Under the pieces are notes generated by a model that was given only the letters and a program-made list of their open reading frames with translations, searched no databases and had not been told where the DNA came from. Made by a program: the position numbers and the translations under genes. From an uncultured Parabacteroides sp. (lineage in GTDB: Bacteria; Bacteroidota; Bacteroidia; Bacteroidales; Tannerellaceae), in contig CASFNG010000011.1 of assembly GCA_949296075.1 (NCBI GenBank), positions 186,001-250,000 of the forward strand: a DNA stretch of 64,000 nucleotides. The letters are read 5' to 3'. Positions 27,761 to 35,731 of this stretch are shown piece after piece. Position 1 is the stretch's first letter, and each line of letters opens with the position of its first letter.

Positions 27761-30700
27761 ATGGGAAAATCCGAGCGAAAAACACAAGTAAAGGGGAGCC
27801 GCCTATTCCGGCATCTCAGGAGTATCCTTATCTTCATTTTCATTTCCTTTTCGGCCTTGGGCTCCGCCCAGCAAACACAAAGGGTAAAAGGGACCGTCGT
27901 CGATGGGGCGGGAGAACCGCTAATCGGCGTGAACGTGGCCGTGAAAGGGGTGCCGATCGGTACGATCACCGATATTGACGGCAATTACTCCTTGCAAGTA
28001 TCTCCCGATGCCACGCTGGTGTTCTCCTTCATCGGCTTCAAGACAATCGAGGTGCCCGTCGGCGGGCGGTCGGTGATAGATCAAACCCTACAGGAAGACT
28101 CACAAGATATTGACGAGGTAGTCGTGGTAGGTTATGGCACGCAAAAGAAAGTGACCGTCACCGGATCGGTAGCCTCCTTGAAAGGAGAGGAATTAAAGGC
28201 CTCTCCCACCACGAACCTGACGAACGGAATGGTGGGTAGAATGCCGGGTGTTATCGGATTCCAACGCTCAGATGAGCCCGGAGGGGGCGGGACAACCATC
28301 CGGATACGCGGTACGAACTCCTTAGGGAGCAAAGACCCATTGATCGTGATCGATGGGGTGCCGGGACGCGCCGGAGGCTTGGATCGCATCAACCCGAATG
28401 AGATCGAGTCGATTTCCGTGCTCAAAGACGCGGCGGCGGCGATCTATGGCGCACGGGCGGCCAACGGGGTTATCTTGGTGACAACCAAACGGGGAAAAGA
28501 GGGCAAGCCGACCGTCACTTACACCGGGAACATGGGATTCGCCACCCCTACCCGATTGCCGGAGGTATGTGACGCTTACGAGTATTCCGTCTTGCTGAAC
28601 GAGATCAACACGAACGCGGGGGGATCGCCCAAATACACGGACGAGGACTTGGAGCTTTTCCGCAACGGGAAGGATCCTTGGGGACATCCGAACACAAACT
28701 GGTATGACGAGGCGATCAAACGGGTATCCCCCACCTATCGCCACGACGTGAGCCTGAGCGGAGGATCGGAGAAATTCAAGTTTTACCTGAACCTCGCCGC
28801 TAACGGAGAAGATGGCATCTACAAGAAATCGGCGAACCGGTACGACCAATATAGCGTGCGTACCAATATCGACGCGAAAGTCAATTCCTACTTAGATCTC
28901 TCATACGGGACGATCGCCCGCATGGAAGTCCGCCACTATCCGACATACGGGGCAAGCGACATCTTCAGCGCGCTCGTGAGAAGCAAACCGAATCAGGTGG
29001 GTTATTGGCCCTCTGGCGAACCCGGGCCGGACATCGAATATGGGCATAATCCCGTCGTCATGGGCACCGATGCCACGGGGAAGGATCTCCAAAAAGATTA
29101 TTATCTGCAAAACACGCTTAAGATCAACCTAAAGATCCCGGGTGTAGAGGGATTGACGCTCACGGGAAGCGGCACCTACGATAAGTATTTCAAGAACCGG
29201 CACCGCTTCGCGACGCCTTACATACTGTACTCATGGGATGGAAACGCCGAGCATAAGTTATCCCCGGGGCAAAGAGGTCCGGCAACTCCCGAATTGTCGG
29301 AAGAACGCACCGACCAGACCTTCTGGATGGTCAACGCCTTGGCGAACTACGACCGGACATTCGGGAAACATACGATCGGGATCACGGTCGGTACGGAAGC
29401 CGAGAAAAGGGACCAGAACTGGGTAAAGGCGTTCCGGAAATACTTCGTGGCGGCCTCTAAAGAGGACTTGGATTTAGGGGGTGTCAGCGAGATGTCGAAC
29501 AACGGGAACGGATGGCAAGAGGCCCGGCTGAACTATTTCGGGCGGGTAGCTTACAACTATTTAGAACGCTACTTGGTGGAATTTGTCTGGCGGGCGGATG
29601 GATCTTACCGATTCCCGAAAGGCAAACGGTACGGGTTCTTCCCCGGTATCTCAGCGGCATGGAGAGTCTCGGAGGAAAATTGGTGGAAAGAGCATGTACG
29701 CTTTATCGACTATCTCAAGCTCAGGGGGTCCATCTCCCAAACCGGTAACGACGCATTATTAGATACGAACGGGAACTTGGATCGCTCGATCCAGTACCTG
29801 AACACCTATAAGTTCGCCGGTTATTACTTGTATGGGGATTCTTATGAACCCTACATCGAACCGACCCGTACTCCTAACCCGAATATCACTTGGGAAGTCG
29901 GGACAACTTACAATATCGGCTTGGATCTCAAGTTCCTCCAGAACCGCCTGAGCTGGGAAACGGACGTGTTCTATCACCGACGGACGAATATGCTTATTTA
30001 CCGGAACGCCTCGCTTCCGGAAACATCCGGTATCACCCTGCCTCGCGAAAATCTCGGAAAGATGTGTAACCGGGGCTTCGAGTCGCTGATCGGTTGGCAA
30101 GACCGTGCGGGGAAAGTGGACTACAACGCGTCGATCAACATGACGTACGCAAAAAACAAGATCCTGTTCTGGGATGAGGTACCGGGCGTTCCCGCTTACC
30201 AACGTTCAACAGGCCATTTGGCGAACACAGACCTTTATTATATCTATGATGGCGTGTTCAAGGATCAAGCCGAAGTAGACGCCACGGCAGCTAAATGGAA
30301 CGGCGCACGCCCGGGAGACATCAAGTTCAAGGACGTGAACGGCGACGGGAAAATCGACGCGGATGACCGGGTTCGCAGCAACAAAAACGCGGAACCGAAG
30401 TTTGTAGCCGGCATAACCTTAGGCGCGAATTGGAATAACTTTGACTTGATGATGCTATTCCAGACCGCCTTGGGCGGAGAGACGTACGTATGGCGTGAAA
30501 GAGCGGGCGAGGCCGGCAATTTCTACAAGGAGACCTTCCAGAACCGCTGGACACCCGAGAACCCAAGCAGCGTACATCCGCGTGTATTCAACCGGGAAAA
30601 CGAATATTGGGTCTCTAACAGGAACACTTACTACTTAAAAAGCACGAATTACTTGCGCTTGAAAAACGTGGAGATCGGCTATACATTCCGGCTTCCTGCC

Positions 30701-30859
30701 ATAGAGAAAGTGGGAATCTCGCATCTACGGGTATATATGAACGCCACAAACCTGTTCACGATCGACGGCGTGAAGGTACAGGATCCCGAGGCGAACGATA
30801 CCGGACGTGAATATCCGCAACGACGCATGGTGAACTTTGGCGCTACAGTAACCTTCTAA
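27761..30859 (+). CDS. SusC/RagA-type TonB-dependent outer-membrane transporter
   Basis: A 1032-residue outer-membrane importer. It has a signal peptide (to about residue 37, ending GSAQQ) and a carboxypeptidase-regulatory-like domain (about 40-115). The SusC TonB-box region follows (DEVVVVGYGTQKK, about 118-130), then a plug domain with the RIRGTNSLGSKDPLIVIDGV segment, and a C-terminal beta-barrel ending in Phe (NFGATVTF). There is no N-terminal STN domain, so it is not of the type that signals to an anti-sigma factor. It is followed 13 nt later by its SusD partner. No glycosidase, peptidase or regulator is linked, so the nutrient cannot be inferred. Confidence 0.95.
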   Translation: MGKSERKTQVKGSRLFRHLRSILIFIFISFSALGSAQQTQRVKGTVVDGAGEPLIGVNVAVKGVPIGTITDIDGNYSLQVSPDATLVFSFIGFKTIEVPVGGRSVIDQTLQEDSQDIDEVVVVGYGTQKKVTVTGSVASLKGEELKASPTTNLTNGMVGRMPGVIGFQRSDEPGGGGTTIRIRGTNSLGSKDPLIVIDGVPGRAGGLDRINPNEIESISVLKDAAAAIYGARAANGVILVTTKRGKEGKPTVTYTGNMGFATPTRLPEVCDAYEYSVLLNEINTNAGGSPKYTDEDLELFRNGKDPWGHPNTNWYDEAIKRVSPTYRHDVSLSGGSEKFKFYLNLAANGEDGIYKKSANRYDQYSVRTNIDAKVNSYLDLSYGTIARMEVRHYPTYGASDIFSALVRSKPNQVGYWPSGEPGPDIEYGHNPVVMGTDATGKDLQKDYYLQNTLKINLKIPGVEGLTLTGSGTYDKYFKNRHRFATPYILYSWDGNAEHKLSPGQRGPATPELSEERTDQTFWMVNALANYDRTFGKHTIGITVGTEAEKRDQNWVKAFRKYFVAASKEDLDLGGVSEMSNNGNGWQEARLNYFGRVAYNYLERYLVEFVWRADGSYRFPKGKRYGFFPGISAAWRVSEENWWKEHVRFIDYLKLRGSISQTGNDALLDTNGNLDRSIQYLNTYKFAGYYLYGDSYEPYIEPTRTPNPNITWEVGTTYNIGLDLKFLQNRLSWETDVFYHRRTNMLIYRNASLPETSGITLPRENLGKMCNRGFESLIGWQDRAGKVDYNASINMTYAKNKILFWDEVPGVPAYQRSTGHLANTDLYYIYDGVFKDQAEVDATAAKWNGARPGDIKFKDVNGDGKIDADDRVRSNKNAEPKFVAGITLGANWNNFDLMMLFQTALGGETYVWRERAGEAGNFYKETFQNRWTPENPSSVHPRVFNRENEYWVSNRNTYYLKSTNYLRLKNVEIGYTFRLPAIEKVGISHLRVYMNATNLFTIDGVKVQDPEANDTGREYPQRRMVNFGATVTF

Positions 30860-30872
30860 ATCCAATAGCATT

Positions 30873-32780
30873 ATGAAAAACATCCATTATATTTTAACGA
30901 CTCTGGCTCTCGGAGCCACGCTTTCTTTTAATTCCTGCTCAGATTTCATGGATCTATCCCCCACTAACGAGTATGAGGAGGAAGAGGTGTTTAACTCCGC
31001 CGGACTGACCCAGGCATTCGTGAACAGGGTCTATGCCTATGTGATGGACGGGGCAAAAGAACATACGACAGACGGATTGACCGACGATGCCTACTTTACC
31101 CATAATTATGGGCAGATACCTGTCAATGAGGCAAACGTCTCCGAGAATGACCTCCAATGGTACGACAATGACAATTGCCCATTCAAATGGTCAAGGTGCT
31201 ACAAGGGCATCCGATACGCGAACTTGATTATCCAGAACGTCGCTAAAGTACCGGAAGACGGGAAACACGACTTGAAGCAAATCGAGGGCGAGGCTCATTT
31301 CTTGCGGGCCTACTTATACGCGGAACTGTTACGGGGATTTGGAGGGATCCCGCTGATGAAAGAGGCCGTAGCCGACATGAATGATCTCGACGCAATGAAG
31401 CAACCCCGCGCGACGATCAAGGAATGTTTGGACTTTATCCTGGAGGATTGCACGGCCGCGGAGGCACTTCTGCCAAAGACGGTCTCCGACTCTGAGCTCG
31501 GACGAGCCACCAAATACGCTGCGACAGCCTTGAAAGCCCGTATCCTGCTTCACGTAGCGAGTCCGCTATATGCGGATCGCACCGTCAATACCCTCGCTTG
31601 CAACCAATATGAAGGCGATCGGAACGCGCTGTATAGGCAGGCGAAAGAGGCTGCCGACGAAGTGATCCGCAGCGGTATTTTCGAGCTGATCGATTGCAGA
31701 GGGGGCAGTAATACCGAGAGAGCCGTCAAATGGAACAAAATCATTACAACGAACAACAAAGAGCAGATATGGACCCGACAATTCGGGATGTTGTCGATGA
31801 CAGGGATCGACCGGAATGAGATCCCTAAACAACATGGGCCGAACGGATACCATAACTGGTCTGGTACAACCCCGACACAGGACTTGGTCATGGCATTCGA
31901 GTTCGAGGATGGTACGCTGCCACAGGGTATGACTAAACCGGGAGATTTCCAAAAAGGGAATCCTTACAACGGCAGGGAACCTCGCTTCTACGCCACGGTA
32001 GGAACGGACGGAAACGAGTGGGGGCGCCCGCGACCCGCTGACGCACGAGGCTTGGATCCCACCCCGCTGGGACGCTTGCAATGCGGCTACTATGAGATGA
32101 CGGACGGGGATGCCAATATCGAGCTCTCGTTGCCCGACGGTAAAAAAATTAGTTTCAAGGGGATGAACGGCATCGACACCCGCAAGGGACCGATCGAGGA
32201 CTGGAACGGCTCGTGGACAGGCTATTACGAGCGGAAACTCATCGACCCCACCGTAGACGGACAGAACTACCCGCAAACCGTTCCTTGGACATTCATCCGA
32301 TTGGCGGAGATGTACCTTATCGCAGCGGAAGCCTGTGTGGAGCTAAACGACCTTGAGGGAGCCATCCCTTATCTTGACGCTCTCAGGGGACGGATCGGCC
32401 TGAAGCCCACGAGGGAGGCGCTGATCGCCCAAGGCAAGTCGCTTAATCAAGGAGACCTACGTTCCTTTGTCCGCCATGAACGCAGGGTTGAGTTGGCCTA
32501 TGAGGGATCTCGCTATTTCGACGTACGCCGATGGATGATAGCTCCCGAGACAAACAACAAGGAACTGACCGGCATCTTAGTGTTCGCCCGGCTAAAACCG
32601 GGGAAAACAGCCTACAAGCCTTACATCCACGACGAGAGCACATGGGATTACTTCTACTATGTGCAGAGCCTACGCTTCCGGGAAAAGCGGAGATGGGACG
32701 ACAAGATGTATTTCGCGCCGATCAAGAGGGACGAGTGTAACAGGAACGAACACCTGATACAGAACCCGGGAATGGAATGA
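30873..32780 (+). CDS. SusD/RagB-type surface lipoprotein
   Basis: A 635-residue nutrient-binding lid for the SusC protein just upstream. It has a lipoprotein signal with the lipobox cysteine at residue 22 (LSFNSC), a SusD N-terminal segment (MDLSPTNEYEEEEVFNS) and TPR-like helices including IEGEAHFLRAYLYAELLRGFGGIP. The C-terminal part has the SusD signature RLAEMYLIAAEACVELND and ends with the WDDKMYFAPIKRDE segment. It is held on the outer surface and closes over SusC during uptake. The operon ends at a strong terminator. Confidence 0.95.
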   Translation: MKNIHYILTTLALGATLSFNSCSDFMDLSPTNEYEEEEVFNSAGLTQAFVNRVYAYVMDGAKEHTTDGLTDDAYFTHNYGQIPVNEANVSENDLQWYDNDNCPFKWSRCYKGIRYANLIIQNVAKVPEDGKHDLKQIEGEAHFLRAYLYAELLRGFGGIPLMKEAVADMNDLDAMKQPRATIKECLDFILEDCTAAEALLPKTVSDSELGRATKYAATALKARILLHVASPLYADRTVNTLACNQYEGDRNALYRQAKEAADEVIRSGIFELIDCRGGSNTERAVKWNKIITTNNKEQIWTRQFGMLSMTGIDRNEIPKQHGPNGYHNWSGTTPTQDLVMAFEFEDGTLPQGMTKPGDFQKGNPYNGREPRFYATVGTDGNEWGRPRPADARGLDPTPLGRLQCGYYEMTDGDANIELSLPDGKKISFKGMNGIDTRKGPIEDWNGSWTGYYERKLIDPTVDGQNYPQTVPWTFIRLAEMYLIAAEACVELNDLEGAIPYLDALRGRIGLKPTREALIAQGKSLNQGDLRSFVRHERRVELAYEGSRYFDVRRWMIAPETNNKELTGILVFARLKPGKTAYKPYIHDESTWDYFYYVQSLRFREKRRWDDKMYFAPIKRDECNRNEHLIQNPGME

Positions 32781-32822
32781 ACAAACATCCTTTACATTTT
32801 ATTCTTTCTGACTTTTAACAAG

Positions 32823-32867
32823 AAAGCCGCCTCAGCTCACCGTATCGTGAGCCGGGCGGCTTTTTCT
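32823..32867. terminator. bidirectional terminator after SusC/SusD
   Basis: AAAGCCGC (32823-32830) pairs with GCGGCTTT (32856-32863), and GCTCAC pairs with GTGAGC inside. A T-run follows on the plus strand. It separates the SusD gene from the convergent purine permease gene. Confidence 0.85.
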
Positions 32868-32898
32868 TTATTTCCTTTTTTAACGATACGCTACCCCG

Positions 32899-34194
32899 TC
32901 AGGCAAAAATGAATTTCAACAAGAACAAGACCGACAGGCCATACATCGTGAGGCTGATCTCCTTATACTTGCCACAACCTAACTTGACAAGCACGTAGCA
33001 AAGCAACCCGAGCACCATACCATCGGCTATGGAGTAGGTGAGCACCATCATGATCATCGTCACGAAAGCGGGCAACGCCTCCGAAATATCGCCCATATCG
33101 ACCTTCGACACGGAATCCATCATGAAAACCCCGACCAGGACCAAGGCGCCCGTGGTCGCGGCACTGGGAATCAGCAGGAACAAGGGAGAGAACAGCAGGG
33201 CCAACAGGAACAAGACTCCTGTCGTAAACGAGGTCAGCCCCGAACGTCCGCCCTCCGCGATACCAGAGGCGCTCTCCACGTAGGTCGTGATCGTAGAGCT
33301 ACCCATCATGGAACCGATCGTCGTACCGATCGCGTCAGACATCATCGCCTCCTTCACCCGGGGGATATGCCCGTCCTCGCGCATGACACCCGTCTTCGAC
33401 GCCAAGCCGACCAACGTACCGATCGTATCGAATATGTTCATGAAAAGCAAGGTGAAGATGATGATCGCCATATCGATCGTGAAGAAGCCATCGAAACTGA
33501 ACTGGCAGAAAGTCGGGGCAAGAGAATGCGGAAGCGATACCGGCAAGAAGCTGTCCGGGATCTCCGTAACGCCCAACGGCACACCAATAGCCGTGCAAAT
33601 CAGGATACTATAGAACAAGGCGCCTTTCACCCCTCTCCACAAAAGGATACCGCTCAAGAGGATACCCACCATCGCCAGCACCGAGGTCGGGGTAAACTCG
33701 CCTAGCATCACGAACGTAGCGGGATTCTCCACGATGATCCCCGAGTTTTTCAAGCCTATAAAGGCGATAAACATACCGATCCCCGCAGATATGGCGTAAC
33801 GCAAGCTCATCGGGATACTGTTCAAGATCAACTCGCGCACATTCAAGAAGGTAATCAGGATAAAGATCACGCCCTCCACGAACATGGCGGTCATGGCCAC
33901 CTGCCAGGAATAACCCATGCCTTGTACCAAGGTAAAGGCGAAAAAGGCGTTCAACCCCATACTGGGAGCCTGGGCGAAAGGCAGTTTCGCCATGAAAGCC
34001 AGCAGCAACGTCGCGATAGCCGAAGCCAATGCCGTGGCGGTGAACACGGCTCCCTTATCCATTCCCGCCACACTCAAGATAGAGGGGTTCACGGCCAGGA
34101 TATAACTCATTGTCAAGAAGGTGGTGACTCCAGCCACGATCTCCGTACGGACCGTCATGCCCGACGGATTAAATCCGAAAAGTTTCTGTAACAT
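32899..34194 (-). CDS. AzgA-type purine permease (NCS2 family)
   Basis: A 431-residue inner-membrane proton symporter with about 12-14 helices. The family is recognised from the N-terminal FGFNPSGMTVRTEIVAGVTTF, the APSMGLNAFFAFTLV helix, the DTIGTLVGLASKTG motif, and SSTITTYVESASGIAEGGRSG, which is characteristic of the adenine/guanine/hypoxanthine AzgA branch rather than uracil or xanthine carriers. It lies 41 nt after a Tsx-like outer-membrane protein gene in the same direction. The two would move purines or nucleosides across both membranes. Confidence 0.9.
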   Translation of the reverse strand: MLQKLFGFNPSGMTVRTEIVAGVTTFLTMSYILAVNPSILSVAGMDKGAVFTATALASAIATLLLAFMAKLPFAQAPSMGLNAFFAFTLVQGMGYSWQVAMTAMFVEGVIFILITFLNVRELILNSIPMSLRYAISAGIGMFIAFIGLKNSGIIVENPATFVMLGEFTPTSVLAMVGILLSGILLWRGVKGALFYSILICTAIGVPLGVTEIPDSFLPVSLPHSLAPTFCQFSFDGFFTIDMAIIIFTLLFMNIFDTIGTLVGLASKTGVMREDGHIPRVKEAMMSDAIGTTIGSMMGSSTITTYVESASGIAEGGRSGLTSFTTGVLFLLALLFSPLFLLIPSAATTGALVLVGVFMMDSVSKVDMGDISEALPAFVTMIMMVLTYSIADGMVLGLLCYVLVKLGCGKYKEISLTMYGLSVLFLLKFIFA

Positions 34195-34235
34195 AATAGG
34201 AAGGTTTTATTTCAACGTTTGTCCCGAGGGCGCCA

Positions 34236-34955
34236 TCAGTCGAACGACCATTTCAAGGCCAGCGTAGGGATGACGTAAAAGCCCTTGCGCCCCCCGAAAT
34301 TCTGGCTGATCTCCACCTCGCTCCCGACGCTCAGCTTGAACTGGTCGCTCACCCGTTTCAGCTTATTCAGGTTCACCCAGATCTGCGGCTCCGTCAGGAA
34401 GATGAAATTCCTGTGCTCCGCTCCATCCCCGTAGAAGGTCTGCTCCCGCCACCAGTCAGCGAAACCGCTGAAGGTACACAAGCCATCCTTGGCGAAATGG
34501 AGGTACCACGTGCTCGTCAGCTGGAAATTGTTCGGGCTCTTATGCTTCTGGATGTACTTATACATCGCCGTGAAAGTGATCCCCCGCGAGAAATCCGGAC
34601 TGTTCCACGTATAGGTAAGACCTCCTAAATAGGCATTGTTATACGAGAAGCTGTTCGACGCCCCACCATTATACTCCACATGGATCGAGAATGGGGGCTG
34701 CCAGAAACGCAACTCCCGGGCGATCTCCCAATAGCCGGCAGCCACGCCCCGGCTGGTATAATCCATATCAATAAAGAAGAAGGTACTACCCCACTTGTCG
34801 GGCTTGAACATCTCGACCGTGGAGGTCAGCACGGGACGACCGTGCAGCTCCTTGTCGTACAGCGAGCTACCGAAATCATAATGCAACTGGACATTCTGGG
34901 AACGTCCGCACAGCGCGAAGCCGCAAAAGAGCAAAAAAGCAAAAATCCGTTTCAT
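34236..34955 (-). CDS. DUF5020 / Tsx-like outer-membrane nucleoside channel
   Basis: A 239-residue protein with a signal peptide (1-19, ending GRSQ) and alternating-strand sequence ending TLALKWSFD, as in small beta-barrels. Segments such as VQLHYDFGS, FFFIDMDYT and FIFLTEPQIWVNL resemble the Tsx nucleoside channel family, within which I place DUF5020. Pairing with the purine permease downstream supports a purine or nucleoside role. The substrate is inferred from family and context. The leader is about 125 nt and I could not recognise a purine riboswitch in it. Confidence 0.8.
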   Translation of the reverse strand: MKRIFAFLLFCGFALCGRSQNVQLHYDFGSSLYDKELHGRPVLTSTVEMFKPDKWGSTFFFIDMDYTSRGVAAGYWEIARELRFWQPPFSIHVEYNGGASNSFSYNNAYLGGLTYTWNSPDFSRGITFTAMYKYIQKHKSPNNFQLTSTWYLHFAKDGLCTFSGFADWWREQTFYGDGAEHRNFIFLTEPQIWVNLNKLKRVSDQFKLSVGSEVEISQNFGGRKGFYVIPTLALKWSFD

Positions 34956-35087
34956 TTTTATACTTGTTCTGAACGTTTAAGATTCATTCCGAAAACACCC
35001 CATCCCCGCCGAAAGGCCTCCCTCGCCTCCGGGATAAGGTCTCAAAAGAAATCCAGGCCACCCCGACCTGATCGCTCAAATTTTTAA

Positions 35088-35095
35088 CAAAGGTA
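35088..35095 (-). promoter_or_regulatory. -7 box of the purine-uptake operon
   Basis: Minus-strand TACCTTTG is a full match to TAnnTTTG, 132 nt before the DUF5020 ATG. The -33 element is weak. Confidence 0.5.
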
Positions 35096-35144
35096 AAAAA
35101 AGATGGGCAGAAATTATTCATTTCCGCCATTTTTCCGGGATAAA

Positions 35145-35175
35145 TTTGCACAATCAAAAATAATGCCTACCTTTG
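35145..35175 (+). promoter_or_regulatory. promoter of tRNA-Phe
   Basis: TTTG (35145-35148), 19 nt, TACCTTTG (35168-35175): a textbook Bacteroidetes promoter. The tRNA begins about 31 nt after the -7 box, leaving a short 5' leader for RNase P. Confidence 0.85.
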
Positions 35176-35206
35176 CGCCCGTAATCAAAAGACGGGTTAC
35201 AAAAAC

Positions 35207-35279
35207 GGTGCCATAGCTCAGTTGGTAGAGCAAAGGACTGAAAATCCTTGTGTCCCCGGTTCGATTCCTGGTGGCACCA
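35207..35279 (+). tRNA. tRNA-Phe (GAA anticodon)
   Basis: A 73-nt cloverleaf. The acceptor stem is GGTGCCA with TGGCACC and discriminator A. The D arm has GCTC/GAGC, the anticodon loop CTGAAAA gives GAA, and the T arm contains GGTTCGATTCC. No CCA end is encoded (the next bases are CT), so it must be added after processing, consistent with rnz in the window. Confidence 0.97.
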
Positions 35280-35285
35280 CTTTGA

Positions 35286-35317
35286 AGAGAGTCGCGTATC
35301 GCGGCTCTCTTTTTTTT
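35286..35317 (+). terminator. terminator of tRNA-Phe
   Basis: An 11-bp stem (35286-35296 with 35300-35310, one G-T pair) has a 3-nt loop and ends in a run of eight T. Confidence 0.9.
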
Positions 35318-35464
35318 GTTTTTACCCATGCGTAGAGCGACACCCGGACGCCGGGCGCCACATCGCGTCTTCCTATCCTTCCCCCGCTTCCCCGGCGTTT
35401 CGGGAAACCTTCCCCCGCTTTTTCCGGAAAGTTGGGGGACGAAGGAAATTAAAGTCCCCATATA

Positions 35465-35496
35465 TTTGCCCATTCCGGCGGGAAACGCTAACTTTG
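35465..35496 (+). promoter_or_regulatory. promoter of the carB leader
   Basis: TTTG (35465-35468), 20 nt, TAACTTTG (35489-35496). Transcription would start near 35503, immediately before the ribosome binding site of the 35-codon leader ORF. Confidence 0.8.
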
Positions 35497-35522
35497 CCGA
35501 GATTTTGAGGAGGAAAGCGAAT

Positions 35523-35630
35523 ATGACAGGTCAGGCACATCAGGATCATACGAGGTTCCATTCCGGTTATATGCCGGAGGCCGGTACGCTTTCCCTCAAC
35601 ATTTCGAGGGAGTATCATTTGGTTATATAA
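35523..35630 (+). CDS. 35-codon leader ORF upstream of carB
   Basis: An ATG at 35523 is preceded by a strong GAGGAGG (35507-35513) at 9-nt spacing and by a full promoter. The peptide begins MTGQAHQDHTRFHSGYMPE and ends EYHLVI. It has four His and three Arg/Lys-type charges but no run of a single amino acid. Its TAA stop (35628-35630) abuts the stem of an intrinsic terminator. That is the geometry of a translated attenuator leader in front of carB. It could instead be a free-standing small protein gene. I do not recognise the peptide. Confidence 0.6.
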   Translation: MTGQAHQDHTRFHSGYMPEAGTLSLNISREYHLVI

Positions 35631-35665
35631 AATGCGTTGGTTATTTTTACTAACGCATTTTTTTT
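35630..35665 (+). terminator. intrinsic terminator between the leader ORF and carB (candidate attenuator)
   Basis: A 12-bp stem (35630-35641 with 35649-35660, one G-T pair) encloses a 7-nt loop and is followed by a T-run to 35665. It lies 66 nt before the carB ATG, and I see no other promoter in between. Confidence 0.85.
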
Positions 35666-35731
35666 GCGCCCATGTACCCTTAGGCTGACATAACATTACA
35701 ATAATCAACATAACAAACAACCCAAATTACT

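Noticed and set aside
34956-35087. A purine riboswitch in the leader of the purine-uptake operon
   Set aside because: I could not find the conserved purine-riboswitch core sequences or the pairing pattern in the minus-strand leader.
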